Positions 16,294 to 25,710 of a stretch of DNA of 64,000 nucleotides are shown piece by piece. The position numbers and the translations under genes were made by a program. Source of the stretch: Butyrivibrio sp. (GTDB taxonomy: Bacteria; Bacillota; Clostridia; Lachnospirales; Lachnospiraceae); contig JAKVKH010000003.1 of the NCBI GenBank assembly GCA_022486625.1, forward strand, positions 1-64,000, given 5' to 3'. Positions within the stretch are counted from its first letter, which is position 1. Each line of letters starts with the position of its first letter. The notes under the pieces were generated by a model, which saw only the letters and a list, made by a program, of their open reading frames with translations, did no database searches and had not been told where the DNA came from.

Positions 16294-18162
16294 ATGGATG
16301 AAGAGAAGTATCTGAAATTATTAAAGGAGAAGTTCCCGACGAAGCAGTCTCTGTGTAGGGAAATTATCAACCTGAATGCGATTCTGAACCTGCCGAAAGG
16401 GACGGAACACTTCATGAGCGATCTGCACGGAGAATATGAAGCGTTTTATCATATCGTGAATAACTGTTCGGGAGTCATCAAGGAGAAAGTCGCGCTTGTA
16501 TTCACAGATCAGCTGACAGAACTGGAACAGAAGGATCTGTGTACACTGATCTATTATCCCAAGGAAAAGCTGGAGCTTCTTCGCAGTAAACGCAATCTTT
16601 CGCCCGACTGGTACCGTATGACGCTGACGGAACTGATTGAGCTGTCTAAATTTCTTTCTTCCAAGTATACAAGATCCAAGGTCAGGAAGGCGCTGCCCGC
16701 CGATTTCTCCTATATCATAGACGAGCTTCTGCATGCGCAGAAAGATGAGGATGACAATCAGGTACTTTATCACAGAAAAATCATTGATACGATTATTGAA
16801 CTGAACAATGCAGATGAATTTATTGAGGCACTGGCGGTGCTGATCAAACGTCTGGCGGTCGATCACCTGCATATTGTGGGAGATATTTATGACAGGGGAC
16901 CGTCTGCAGACAGAATCATGGAACTGCTGATGCAGTATCATTCACTGGATATCGAGTGGGGCAATCACGATATTCTGTGGATGGGAGCGGCCTGCGGAAG
17001 CAGAACCTGCGTTGCAAATGTTGTCCGCAATAATCTGAAATACGGAAATACCGAGATTCTGGAACGAAGCTATGGCATCAGTCTCCGAAAACTGTACCTG
17101 TTCTCTGAACATTTTTATCCCTCTGACCAGCCCGGGAAGCGGGCGTTTCATGCAATTTCTGTGATCCTGTTCAAGCTGGAGGCACAGGTCATTCGCAGAC
17201 ATCCGGAATACCAGATGGAAGAGCATCTGCATCTCGAGCAGATCTGTCCGGAGCAGGGAGTGATCCGTATCGGGGAGAAAGAATATCCGATTGATGCCGG
17301 GCTTTTTCCGACCCTTGGAAAAGATGATCCATATGCACTTACACGGGAAGAAAAGGATATAGTGGAGGAACTTGCAATTTCTTTCCAGAGCAGTCAGATT
17401 CTGCAGAAACATATACAGTTCCTGTATGACAAGGGCACCATGTACCGGATCTACAACCAGAATCTGCTGTTCCATGGCTGTATTCCGATGGATGAAGACG
17501 GCAATTTTGAAGGAGTGACCATCAAAGGCAGAACCTACAAAGGCAGAGAATATCTGGATTATGCAGAACAGCAGGTGAGGATGGCACGAAGTGCGGGCAC
17601 CCAGGATGCACTTGATTTCATGTGGTATCTGTGGTGTGGCAGAAAATCGCCGCTGTCGGGGCGCAATGTGAAGCTCTTTGAGAAGACTTATATCAAAGAC
17701 GAGGCAGCCTGCGTGGAAGAAAAAGACAGCTATTTTCAGCAGTACAGAAATGAAAAGGTATGCAATATGATCCTGAGAGAATTTGGCCTGTATTCCGAAA
17801 GATCGCATATTATCAACGGACATACACCCGTCCTGACGATGAAGGGAGAACAACCGATCCGCGCCGGCGGCAGACTGATCGTCATAGATGGCGGCTTCTG
17901 CAGAGAATATCACAAAAAGACGGGAATTGCAGGCTATACACTGATTTTTAATTCGCATGGACTTCGTCTTAAGGAGCATAAGCCTTTTGAGAGCATTCAT
18001 CAGGCGCTGGATAATAATGAGGATATTGAATCCACTTCTTTTACAGTGGAAACAGAAGCAGAGCGTGTTATGGTCAGAAATACGGATATAGGAGAAAAGC
18101 TGCAGGAGGAAATTCAGGATCTGAAGAAGCTGCTGGACAGTTATGACCGGTACGTGATTTGA
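16294..18162 (+). CDS. fbp: Fructose-1,6-bisphosphatase, class III
   Basis: The 622-residue protein matches the Firmicutes class III FBPase: a metallophosphatase core with FMSDLHGEYEAF near residues 40-52, IVGDIYDRGP near 195, WGNHDILW near 225 and NGHTP near 510. It removes the 1-phosphate of fructose-1,6-bisphosphate in gluconeogenesis. The length is in the family range of about 620-670. The ATG at 16294 has a GGAGA upstream. The gene follows the structured intergenic element and stands alone. Confidence 0.95.
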   Translation: MDEEKYLKLLKEKFPTKQSLCREIINLNAILNLPKGTEHFMSDLHGEYEAFYHIVNNCSGVIKEKVALVFTDQLTELEQKDLCTLIYYPKEKLELLRSKRNLSPDWYRMTLTELIELSKFLSSKYTRSKVRKALPADFSYIIDELLHAQKDEDDNQVLYHRKIIDTIIELNNADEFIEALAVLIKRLAVDHLHIVGDIYDRGPSADRIMELLMQYHSLDIEWGNHDILWMGAACGSRTCVANVVRNNLKYGNTEILERSYGISLRKLYLFSEHFYPSDQPGKRAFHAISVILFKLEAQVIRRHPEYQMEEHLHLEQICPEQGVIRIGEKEYPIDAGLFPTLGKDDPYALTREEKDIVEELAISFQSSQILQKHIQFLYDKGTMYRIYNQNLLFHGCIPMDEDGNFEGVTIKGRTYKGREYLDYAEQQVRMARSAGTQDALDFMWYLWCGRKSPLSGRNVKLFEKTYIKDEAACVEEKDSYFQQYRNEKVCNMILREFGLYSERSHIINGHTPVLTMKGEQPIRAGGRLIVIDGGFCREYHKKTGIAGYTLIFNSHGLRLKEHKPFESIHQALDNNEDIESTSFTVETEAERVMVRNTDIGEKLQEEIQDLKKLLDSYDRYVI

Positions 18163-18276
18163 CACGGAGAAAAGCGGTATTTCTGCAGAAAGCCGGAAAA
18201 ACATAACTGAAACCGGATATCCATATTGAAGAATTCCCGGGAATGACAAATAATAAAAATACAGGAGGATATTGAT

Positions 18277-18753
18277 ATGCTGAGTGGATGCGATATGATC
18301 GTAGGACTGACAGATTTACCGGAGTATGAACTGGGCGAGGGTCTTAAGCTCAAGCATGCGCTTGCGGGAGATACCGGCAGGATCCTGCAGTTTGTCAGGG
18401 ATAACTTTGATGAAGGCTGGGTGTATGAAGCACAGCATGCAATGATGCAGGAGCCGGTCAAATGTTTTGTGGTAACGCAGGATCGTGAGATTCTCGGATT
18501 TGCCTGCTATGACTCTGCGGCAAAGGGGTTCTTTGGGCCGATCGGCGTTGCACAGAAGGCCAGGAAAAAACATATCGGAAAGGCGCTCCTGGTTCGTACA
18601 CTGCAGGCCATGCGTGAAAACGGTTATGGCTATGCCATTATCGGCTGGGCAGGAGAGGATGCCATTCCGTTTTACCGCAGAACTGTGAATGCACAGCTGA
18701 TTCAGAACGGGAACCCGGAGAACAGCATTTACCGCGATATGCTGGTCCTGTAA
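18277..18753 (+). CDS. GNAT family N-acetyltransferase
   Basis: The 158-residue protein has the acetyl-CoA-binding core: a beta strand FGPIGV followed by the pyrophosphate loop region QKARKKHIGKALL (about residues 90-105), then a YGYAIIGWAGEDAIPFYRR segment typical of GNATs. The acceptor substrate cannot be told. AGGAGG precedes the ATG. It lies 43 bp before the SDR gene and may be co-transcribed with it. Confidence 0.85.
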   Translation: MLSGCDMIVGLTDLPEYELGEGLKLKHALAGDTGRILQFVRDNFDEGWVYEAQHAMMQEPVKCFVVTQDREILGFACYDSAAKGFFGPIGVAQKARKKHIGKALLVRTLQAMRENGYGYAIIGWAGEDAIPFYRRTVNAQLIQNGNPENSIYRDMLVL

Positions 18754-18796
18754 AAGTGCAGCTTTGCTGCCTGACAGGCAGCAGGGGAGGCGGATG

Positions 18797-19810
18797 ATGG
18801 CGAAGCGTTATCTTGTTACCGGAGCAGCGGGACATCTCGGCAGTACGATTCTGAGAATGCTTTCAGAGACAGATGCAGAGGTTTACGGTCTGCTTCTGCC
18901 CGGAGAACAGCCCGTAGTCATATCACCGCAGATTCATTACTATGAGGGTGATGTCTGCGACAGGGAGTCACTTTGCGGTATTTTTGATGCGGCGTCAGAT
19001 TCGCAGCTGATCGTCATTCATACAGCGGCTGTCATATCCATTGCCCGAAGGGCGACGCCGCGGCTGCGCATGGTGAATATTGAGGGGACGAAGAATGTTC
19101 TGTCCCTTTGCAGTCAGTATCATGTGAAACGGATGGTACATGTGAGCTCCGTACATGCGATACCGGAGCTTCCCAAAGGGCAGACGATGCGGGAAGTCAG
19201 TTCTTTTTCACCGGAGCTGGTAACCGGCGCTTATGCGAAGACCAAGGCGGAAGCGGCGCAGGCAGTTCTGGACGCTGCGGCGAACGGGCTGGATGCGGTA
19301 ATCGTACTGCCATCCGGGATTCTTGGCCCCTATGATTCCGGCGGCAATCATCTGATTCAGATGGTGATCGAATATCTGAACGGGAAGCTTCCGGCCTGCG
19401 TAAAAGGCGGGTACGACTTTGTGGATGTGAGAGATGTTGCCCGGGGATGTCTGGAGGCTGCAGAGAAGGGTGTTCCGGGAAACTGCTATATTCTGAGCGG
19501 AGCTTACTGCAGCATTCATGATCTGATCGGAATGGCGGGAAAGAACTGCGGCAGAAGGCCGCTGGTGGCGCTTCCTGTTTTTGCCGCATATATCGGCGCT
19601 GTCTTTGCAGGACTCAGGGAGCGTGTAACCGGGGAGCGGGCGCTCTTTACCGGGTATTCGCTTCATACGATTTCCGGCAACAGCAGCTTCTCAAATGAGA
19701 AGGCCAGAACAGAACTGGGCTACCGGACAAGAGCACTGCAGGAGACGGTAGCGGATATGGTGGACTGGGTTGCCGGGAAGCAGCATTATAACGTGTCCGG
19801 ACGTTCCTGA
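18797..19810 (+). CDS. NAD(P)-dependent epimerase/dehydratase (extended SDR)
   Basis: The 337-residue protein has the Rossmann motif VTGAAGHLGST at residues 7-17 and the YxxxK catalytic pair (Tyr in GAYAKTKAEA). This marks an extended short-chain dehydrogenase acting on a nucleotide sugar, sterol-like or other small substrate; the substrate is not determined. ATG 18797 is preferred over 18794 and 18764 because AGGGGAGG ends at 18790. Its 3' end overlaps the convergent AraC gene by 25 bp. Confidence 0.8.
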   Translation: MAKRYLVTGAAGHLGSTILRMLSETDAEVYGLLLPGEQPVVISPQIHYYEGDVCDRESLCGIFDAASDSQLIVIHTAAVISIARRATPRLRMVNIEGTKNVLSLCSQYHVKRMVHVSSVHAIPELPKGQTMREVSSFSPELVTGAYAKTKAEAAQAVLDAAANGLDAVIVLPSGILGPYDSGGNHLIQMVIEYLNGKLPACVKGGYDFVDVRDVARGCLEAAEKGVPGNCYILSGAYCSIHDLIGMAGKNCGRRPLVALPVFAAYIGAVFAGLRERVTGERALFTGYSLHTISGNSSFSNEKARTELGYRTRALQETVADMVDWVAGKQHYNVSGRS

Positions 19811-20643
19811 CAGTTCTGTGCGTATTTTCCGGGAGGGGTGCCGATGCTCTTACGGAATACGGTGATGAAATAGTTATAGTCTTTGAAACCGCAGCGTTCT
19901 GCGATCTCATTCAGCGGCAGATCAGGCACATCTGCCAGCATTTCTGTTGCCTTTTTCAGGCGTTCGGTTCTGATCATCCGGGCAATGCCCATCCCGTAAT
20001 TTTCCCTGGAGAGTTTGTATAAATATGTTTTACCGATATTAAAATGCCTGCAGATCGTCATCGCATCCAGATCTTCCGTAAGGTGCTCCCGGATGTAGCT
20101 GTCGATCCGGACAGGAAGGTCTTCCTCACGCAGGGATGCCATATGTTCCATGCACAGGTAGCCGGCAACGGCACTTAGAAGGTGGGATGCGGAGATCAGG
20201 CAGGCTTCCGGAATGACAGGAGCTTTCAGGCAGGCTCTTTTCAGTGCTGCCGGATCTGCATGATAGCTTCTGCATTTCTGTTCCAGCGCTCTCCAGCCGG
20301 TTTCATGATTCGCATAGGAGAAGACATGTCCGAAGAACAGATATCCGACGGTCAGATGGCCGATCTGAATCGGCATGATGGCTTCCTTTAGTCCGGCATG
20401 GCATTCGTACAGGTAGGTTGTCTTTCTGACGGCGGCGATTCTGCAGGCATTTTCATCGCAGCGGGTGCACATGGCGAGAGCATTATCATCTGTCCGGAGC
20501 AGTTCGCAGAAGGCTGCGCGGCGCTCCGGGTACGAAATGATCTCATGAAAATCCGCATCAAATACGGTGATCCGGATTCCGGTAACGGTATAAAAGTCCT
20601 TTAAAAGCGATGACAGTTTTTCCATGTTGAAAGATGATATCAT
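19786..20643 (-). CDS. AraC family regulator with PocR-type sensory domain
   Basis: The 285-residue protein has an N-terminal PocR-like ligand domain (about residues 1-160, with Cys in MCTRCDENAC and YECHAGL) and a C-terminal AraC double helix-turn-helix (about 180-280, ending ERCGFKDYNYFITVFRK). PocR domains sense small metabolites such as diols or sugars. It is divergent from the aldolase-isomerase-kinase operon, which it likely activates. Its own promoter may be TATAAT at 20687-20682 on the minus strand with TTTGAA 16 bp upstream. Confidence 0.85.
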   Translation of the reverse strand: MISSFNMEKLSSLLKDFYTVTGIRITVFDADFHEIISYPERRAAFCELLRTDDNALAMCTRCDENACRIAAVRKTTYLYECHAGLKEAIMPIQIGHLTVGYLFFGHVFSYANHETGWRALEQKCRSYHADPAALKRACLKAPVIPEACLISASHLLSAVAGYLCMEHMASLREEDLPVRIDSYIREHLTEDLDAMTICRHFNIGKTYLYKLSRENYGMGIARMIRTERLKKATEMLADVPDLPLNEIAERCGFKDYNYFITVFRKSIGTPPGKYAQNCQERPDTL

Positions 20644-20753
20644 GAACAGCCTCCTGTATGCTACGGTAATATGTTGACATTATTATAACGCATCGCGAAC
20701 AGATTCAAAGTCAAAAGAACAAAATTGGCTATAAATGTGCAGCATGGTATCTG

Positions 20754-20759
20754 TATAAT
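20754..20759 (+). promoter_or_regulatory. -10 box of the aldolase operon promoter
   Basis: TATAAT at 20754-20759 lies 58 bp before the aldolase ATG. No good -35 box lies 16-18 bp upstream, which fits a promoter that needs an AraC-type activator. Confidence 0.45.
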
Positions 20760-20817
20760 ACTTCACAAAGTGAACATATAAAAAGTAATCAAAGGAAGAA
20801 ATACAGGAGGAAAAAAC

Positions 20818-21696
20818 ATGCTGGTTACGTTAAAGGAAATTTTAAAGCAGGCGCAGAAGGAACATCTGGCAGTCGGATCGTTCAACACACCGAATCTGGA
20901 AAGTCTGCATGCAGTCATTAAAGCGGCACAGGAGCTGAACCGTCCGGTCATCATTCAGTTTGCGCAGTGCCATGAAAGCTGGATTCCGCTTTCGGAGATC
21001 GGACCGCTTATGGTGAAGTATGCAGAGGCTGCAAAGGTCCCCGTTTGTGTCCATCTCGACCATGGAGAAACGCTGGATTATCTGGAAAAGGCACTGGAGC
21101 TGGGATTTACGGGAATCATGTATGACGGATCCGTGCAGCCTTATGACATCAATCTTGAGAATACCTGCAGGGCAGTGGAGATGGCAGCGAAATACGGCGC
21201 AGGCGTGGAAGCGGAGCTTGGCAGTATGGGGAAAAGAGAATCCGGTGCGGGGGACGGCACGGGAGAACTGGACGAGACCAAAATCTATACGGATCCGGAA
21301 CTTGCGGGTCAGTTTGCAGAAAAAAGCGGTATCGATGCACTTGCCTGCTCCTTCGGGACAACACACGGCATCTATCTGAAAAAGCCAAGACTTGATTTCA
21401 ATGTGGTCAGACAGGTCAGAGAACATACGGGTGATCTGCCGGTCGTGATGCACGGCGGCTCGGGTGTCAGCAGGGAAGATTTTCATGAGGCGGTAAAGGC
21501 AGGCGTACGCAAGATCAACTATTTCACCTATATGGACAAGAGCGGAGGAAGTGCAGCGGCAGAGTACATTCATGGCTGCGGCCCGCAGGAACCGGTATTC
21601 TTCTCATCCATAGCTGCACAGGCAGAGCAGGCGATGAAGGAAAATGTAAAGCAGGCGATCCGGACATTCAGCATGATGGATATGGAGAACAACTGA
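20818..21696 (+). CDS. Class II ketose-bisphosphate aldolase family protein
   Basis: The 292-residue protein has the class II aldolase signature: HLDHG at 79-83 (catalytic Asp81, zinc ligand His82), EAELGSMG, TTHGIY (zinc His) and HGGSG (zinc His). It probably splits a ketose phosphate made by the downstream isomerase and kinase into dihydroxyacetone phosphate and an aldehyde. It is first in an operon with those enzymes, with AGGAGG upstream of the ATG. The exact substrate (fructose-, tagatose- or deoxyketose-phosphate type) is not settled by sequence. Confidence 0.9.
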   Translation: MLVTLKEILKQAQKEHLAVGSFNTPNLESLHAVIKAAQELNRPVIIQFAQCHESWIPLSEIGPLMVKYAEAAKVPVCVHLDHGETLDYLEKALELGFTGIMYDGSVQPYDINLENTCRAVEMAAKYGAGVEAELGSMGKRESGAGDGTGELDETKIYTDPELAGQFAEKSGIDALACSFGTTHGIYLKKPRLDFNVVRQVREHTGDLPVVMHGGSGVSREDFHEAVKAGVRKINYFTYMDKSGGSAAAEYIHGCGPQEPVFFSSIAAQAEQAMKENVKQAIRTFSMMDMENN

Positions 21697-21748
21697 TCAC
21701 AGCACTGCTTATGAAAACAGCGACTACGTTTGAAAGAGGGAAATAACG

Positions 21749-23161
21749 ATGACAGATAAGAAAATGACATTTGCGCTTGCGTTTGCCAACAGAGGCTTTA
21801 TGCCGGGAGAACTGATCTATGAAGCAAGAAGGGATATGATCGCAGCGGTGACAGCTGCCGGATATGATTACATTGCGATGGATCAGGAGGCAACCAGGTA
21901 CGGCGGAATTGAGACCAGACAGGAAGGAAGAAGCTATGCACAGTGGCTCAAGGCGCATCAGGGGGAGTATGACGGCGTCATCTTCTCCATGCCGATTTTC
22001 GCTGATGAAAACGGCGCGGTGACAGCACTTCAGGACGCAGGGGTACCGATCCTGCTGCAGGCCTATCCGGACGAAATCGGCAAAATGGATTTTGCACACA
22101 GAAGAGATGCGTACTGCGGTAAATTCTCCGTAACGGATGTATTCACACAGTATCATGTCCCGTTTACCGTGTTAAAGCCCCACGTCGTGCATCCGCTTTC
22201 ACAGGCATTCAGGGAGAATCTCTCGGACTTTGCTGCAGTCTGCCGTGTGGTAAACGGGATGAAGCGCTTTACGGTAGGCTGTATCGGTGCCAGAACCACT
22301 GCGTTCAAGACGACCAGATTTGATGAAATTGCACTTCAGAAATATGGTATTACGGTAGAATCCTTTGATCTCTCAGAACTGATCTGTAAGGTGCAGCAGA
22401 TGAGCGATGATGCAGAGGCAGTATGTGAGAAAAAGAAGCATCTCGAAAACTATTCTGATTTTACAAAGGTGCCGGAAGAAAACTTTAATACACTGGCAAA
22501 AATATCCGTTGTGCTGGATGAGTATATTGAAGCGTATCATCTGGATGCGCTTACACTGCGCTGCTGGAACGAGATGGAAACCATCCTCAGAGTCTGTCCG
22601 TGTGTTCTTCTGAGCGAACTCAATGACAGAGGAATACCGGCTTCCTGTGAAATTGATCTGTGCTCTGCAATCTCCATGCGCGCGATGTCTCTTGCAAGCG
22701 GTCAGCCTGCTGCAGTACTGGACTGGAACAACAATTACGGAGATGATGAGAACAAGGTGATCCTGTTCCACTGCGGACCTGTTGCGCAGTCGCTGATGAC
22801 AGAAAAGGGAACGGTGACAGAGCATAAGATGTTTGCAAAGGGTGATCCGGGATCCGGATGGGGAACCAATGAAGGAAGAATAAAGGCCTTTCCGGCAACG
22901 ATCTCCAACTGTCAGACACTGGACGGCAGGCTGATCATGTATGCATCAGAGGCACAGTTTACCGGGGATAAGATTGAAGACGGATATTTTGGCTGTGCAG
23001 GAGTATGTGAGATCCCTGATCTTCAGAATAAGCTGATCAGACTGGCAAGAGGAGGCTTCAAACACCATACGGCAGTTGGAGAAGGGCATATGAAGGAGAT
23101 TCTGAAGGAAGCCTTCACAACCTACCTTGGATATGAATGGGCAGATATAGATGAACGCTGA
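21749..23161 (+). CDS. L-fucose/L-arabinose isomerase family protein
   Basis: The 470-residue protein resembles the FucI/AraA-like isomerase fold: an N-terminal Rossmann-like region (LAFANRGFMPGELIYEARRD), a middle region with CIGARTTAFKTTRFDE, and a C-terminal part with EGRIKAFPAT. Such enzymes interconvert an aldose and its ketose with a divalent metal. It is shorter than canonical FucI (about 590), so the true sugar is uncertain. It overlaps the kinase start by 11 bp. Confidence 0.8.
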   Translation: MTDKKMTFALAFANRGFMPGELIYEARRDMIAAVTAAGYDYIAMDQEATRYGGIETRQEGRSYAQWLKAHQGEYDGVIFSMPIFADENGAVTALQDAGVPILLQAYPDEIGKMDFAHRRDAYCGKFSVTDVFTQYHVPFTVLKPHVVHPLSQAFRENLSDFAAVCRVVNGMKRFTVGCIGARTTAFKTTRFDEIALQKYGITVESFDLSELICKVQQMSDDAEAVCEKKKHLENYSDFTKVPEENFNTLAKISVVLDEYIEAYHLDALTLRCWNEMETILRVCPCVLLSELNDRGIPASCEIDLCSAISMRAMSLASGQPAAVLDWNNNYGDDENKVILFHCGPVAQSLMTEKGTVTEHKMFAKGDPGSGWGTNEGRIKAFPATISNCQTLDGRLIMYASEAQFTGDKIEDGYFGCAGVCEIPDLQNKLIRLARGGFKHHTAVGEGHMKEILKEAFTTYLGYEWADIDER

Positions 23162-24665
23162 AACAATAATTGCCGGGCTGGATATCGGAACAACGGGCTG
23201 CAAGTGTACTGTGTTTGATACAGAGGGAAAACGCCTTGCCAAAGCGTACCGTACCTATGAACTGACAGAGCCCTGTGAGGCACAGGAAACGGATGCGGGG
23301 GCAATTATGGATGCGGTATATGCTGTCCTTCATGAAGCGGCAGAGCAATATCCGGAGATATCAGGAATCGGTGTAACAAGCTTTGGAGAAACCTTTGTCA
23401 TGACCGATGCGGCAGGACAGCCGCTGCACGGGGCGATGCTCTATACGGATCCGCGGGGACGAGAGCAGTGCAGGCAGCTTTCGGAAGAGATCGGTGATGA
23501 AAGAATCTGTGAAATCACAGGGCTCCGGCCGCATGAAATGTACAGCCTGCCTAAGATGATGTGGCTTTTGCAGAACAGGCCGGAAGTATATGAAAGAGCA
23601 TCCTTTATTTTCCTGATGGAAGATTTTGTCGTTTATCATCTGACAGGCACAAGGCAGATTGATGACTCACTGGCGACCAGAACCATGGCATTTGATGTGC
23701 AGAAACTGGACTGGAGCAGAGAGATTCTGATAAAGGCAGGGATTGATCGAGACAGGCTCTCACATCCCGTCAGAACAGGGACGGATGCCGGCTGTGTCAC
23801 ACAGGAAACGGCAGACAGAACCGGCCTGTCTGTTCATACGCATATCATATCGGTCAGCCATGACCAGGTGGCGGCAGCCGTCGGCGCAGGTGCGTTTGAC
23901 GCATCGGTTGCAGTAGACGGTGCCGGTACAGTGGAATGTATCACACCGGTATATGACCATCTCCCGGACATGAAGGTGATGTATCGGGACTATTTTGCAG
24001 TGGTTCCCTATGTATTTCCCGGGAAGTATGTTGCGTATGCCTTTTCCTATACCGGAGGCGCGCTGCTGCAGTGGTGTACGCAGAAGCTGGCCCGGGGGGA
24101 AAAGGAGACAGCAGAAAAAGAAGGCATTTCCGTGAACGCGCTACTGGAGCAGAAATATCTGAAAGAACATGGGAATAAGCCGGGGACGCTTCTGGTTCTG
24201 CCGCATTTTGCATGCGCAGCGACGCCTTATATGGATACCGGATCAAGGGGCGTCATCACCGGACTGACGCTGGAGAGCAGCGTTTCGGATATTTACCGCG
24301 GCTGCATGGAGGGTATTGTCTATGAAATGCTGGTGAATATGAAGGGACTTGAAAGCTCCGGCTGCAGGTTTGAGAAGATGAACGCAACAGGAGGCGGAGC
24401 CAGGTCGGAGATTTGGATGCAGATGAAAGCGGATATTCTGAATCTGCCGGTTACGGCGCTGGAAGAGACCGATGCCGGCACAGCGGGCTGTGCCATGATC
24501 ACGGGAACGGCAATGGGATATTACAGGGATCTGACGGAGGCGTATCAGCATATGGTGCATGAAAGAAAGACATTCCGGCCGGATAAGGAAATGCACCGGA
24601 AATATATGCAGGTCTATGCACGCTATGAGAAAATGTATCAGGCAGTCAGACCGCTGATGGAATAA
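23151..24665 (+). CDS. FGGY family carbohydrate kinase
   Basis: The 504-residue protein has the two FGGY actin-like domains: the N-terminal phosphate loop GLDIGTTGCKCTVFD at about 9-23 and the C-terminal ATP-binding motif NATGGGARSEIWMQ near 410. It would phosphorylate the ketose made by the preceding isomerase. The ATG lies inside the isomerase end, showing translational coupling. Xylulo-, rhamnulo- and fuculokinases all belong here and cannot be told apart safely. Confidence 0.88.
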   Translation: MNAETIIAGLDIGTTGCKCTVFDTEGKRLAKAYRTYELTEPCEAQETDAGAIMDAVYAVLHEAAEQYPEISGIGVTSFGETFVMTDAAGQPLHGAMLYTDPRGREQCRQLSEEIGDERICEITGLRPHEMYSLPKMMWLLQNRPEVYERASFIFLMEDFVVYHLTGTRQIDDSLATRTMAFDVQKLDWSREILIKAGIDRDRLSHPVRTGTDAGCVTQETADRTGLSVHTHIISVSHDQVAAAVGAGAFDASVAVDGAGTVECITPVYDHLPDMKVMYRDYFAVVPYVFPGKYVAYAFSYTGGALLQWCTQKLARGEKETAEKEGISVNALLEQKYLKEHGNKPGTLLVLPHFACAATPYMDTGSRGVITGLTLESSVSDIYRGCMEGIVYEMLVNMKGLESSGCRFEKMNATGGGARSEIWMQMKADILNLPVTALEETDAGTAGCAMITGTAMGYYRDLTEAYQHMVHERKTFRPDKEMHRKYMQVYARYEKMYQAVRPLME

Positions 24666-24689
24666 GTGAAGAGGGAGACGGATAAAGAG

Positions 24690-25658
24690 ATGAATGAATA
24701 TATCGGACATCCTTCGCAGATCAGCGGAGTCGAGGAGCATCTGCTGGTCGGCGGCAGGGGAAACGGGATGCGGATTTATGAGATCAATAACGGAAAGGGA
24801 ATGTTTCTGACAGTATCCCCGGACAGAAACGGCGATATCACAAGGCTGCGGTACAGGGGGCACAATCTCAGCTACATGTCACCCTGCGGGTATGTGGCAC
24901 CTTCCTATTATGACAGCAGGGGTACGAACTGGCTGAAGTCCTTCACGGCGGGATTCCTTACGACCTGCGGACTGCAGGCAGTCGGAAATCCATGTACGGA
25001 TGAGGGAGAAGAGCTGCCGCTGCACGGGTCAATTTCCAATCAGCCCTCGGAACACAGCTGGTGGGAAGAAACGGATGAGCAGATTACAGTGCATACAACG
25101 ACACGTGATGAACAGATTTTTGGCAGAAAGCTTGTACTTGAGCGGAGCCTTGAAATTTCAAAAATGGAAAATCTCTTTGAAATCAATGACACGATCCGAA
25201 ATACGGGAGACCGCAGGGAGCCGGTAGAAGTACTGTATCATATGAACATCGGTTATCCGCTTCTTTCGGAAAAAAGTATTCTGAAGATTCCATCGGAAAC
25301 GGTGCTTCCAAGAGATGAACATGCAGAGGCCGATATTGAGAACTGGATGCATATGGAAGAGCCGCAGAAGAACTTCCGGGAACGGTGTTATTATCATAAG
25401 TTTGCGGATGAAAGGGGACGGGCATCAATTGAACAGCCGGAGATCGGAACCGGTCTGGATATCAGCTTTGATGCATCCGTTCTGGACGGCTTTGTGGAAT
25501 GGAAGATGATGGGTGTCCGGGATTACGTACTGGGACTTGAATGTGGCAACTGTTATCCGGACGGCAGAGATGTCATGCGAAAGATGGGAATGCTGAAAGT
25601 GCTGGATCCGGGCAGAGAACTTCATTATGCCGTTTGCGTAAAACTTCGGGATCTGTGA
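24690..25658 (+). CDS. DUF4432 family, aldose-1-epimerase-like protein
   Basis: The roughly 322-residue protein belongs to the DUF4432 galactose-mutarotase-like beta-sandwich group (GRGNGMRIYEI, PLHGSISNQP, VEVLYHMNIGYPLL). It probably handles the anomeric form of the sugar used by this operon. ATG 24690 is preferred, with GGGAG about 12 bp upstream; the frame can also start at GTG 24666, directly after the kinase stop, but that has no ribosome site. Confidence 0.75.
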   Translation: MNEYIGHPSQISGVEEHLLVGGRGNGMRIYEINNGKGMFLTVSPDRNGDITRLRYRGHNLSYMSPCGYVAPSYYDSRGTNWLKSFTAGFLTTCGLQAVGNPCTDEGEELPLHGSISNQPSEHSWWEETDEQITVHTTTRDEQIFGRKLVLERSLEISKMENLFEINDTIRNTGDRREPVEVLYHMNIGYPLLSEKSILKIPSETVLPRDEHAEADIENWMHMEEPQKNFRERCYYHKFADERGRASIEQPEIGTGLDISFDASVLDGFVEWKMMGVRDYVLGLECGNCYPDGRDVMRKMGMLKVLDPGRELHYAVCVKLRDL

Positions 25659-25710
25659 TGTATATGCAGTCCCTGCACAAAATGAAGACAGAGAGAAAGG
25701 TTTGGAACAC

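Noticed and set aside
16942-18249. A 435-codon open frame on the minus strand opposite fbp
   Set aside because: It is the antisense shadow of a strongly recognisable class III FBPase; its composition (Cys, His and Ile-rich) is unlike a real protein.
24666-24689. GTG start of the DUF4432 gene at 24666
   Set aside because: No ribosome site lies in front of it; ATG 24690 with GGGAG upstream fits better, though spacing is long.
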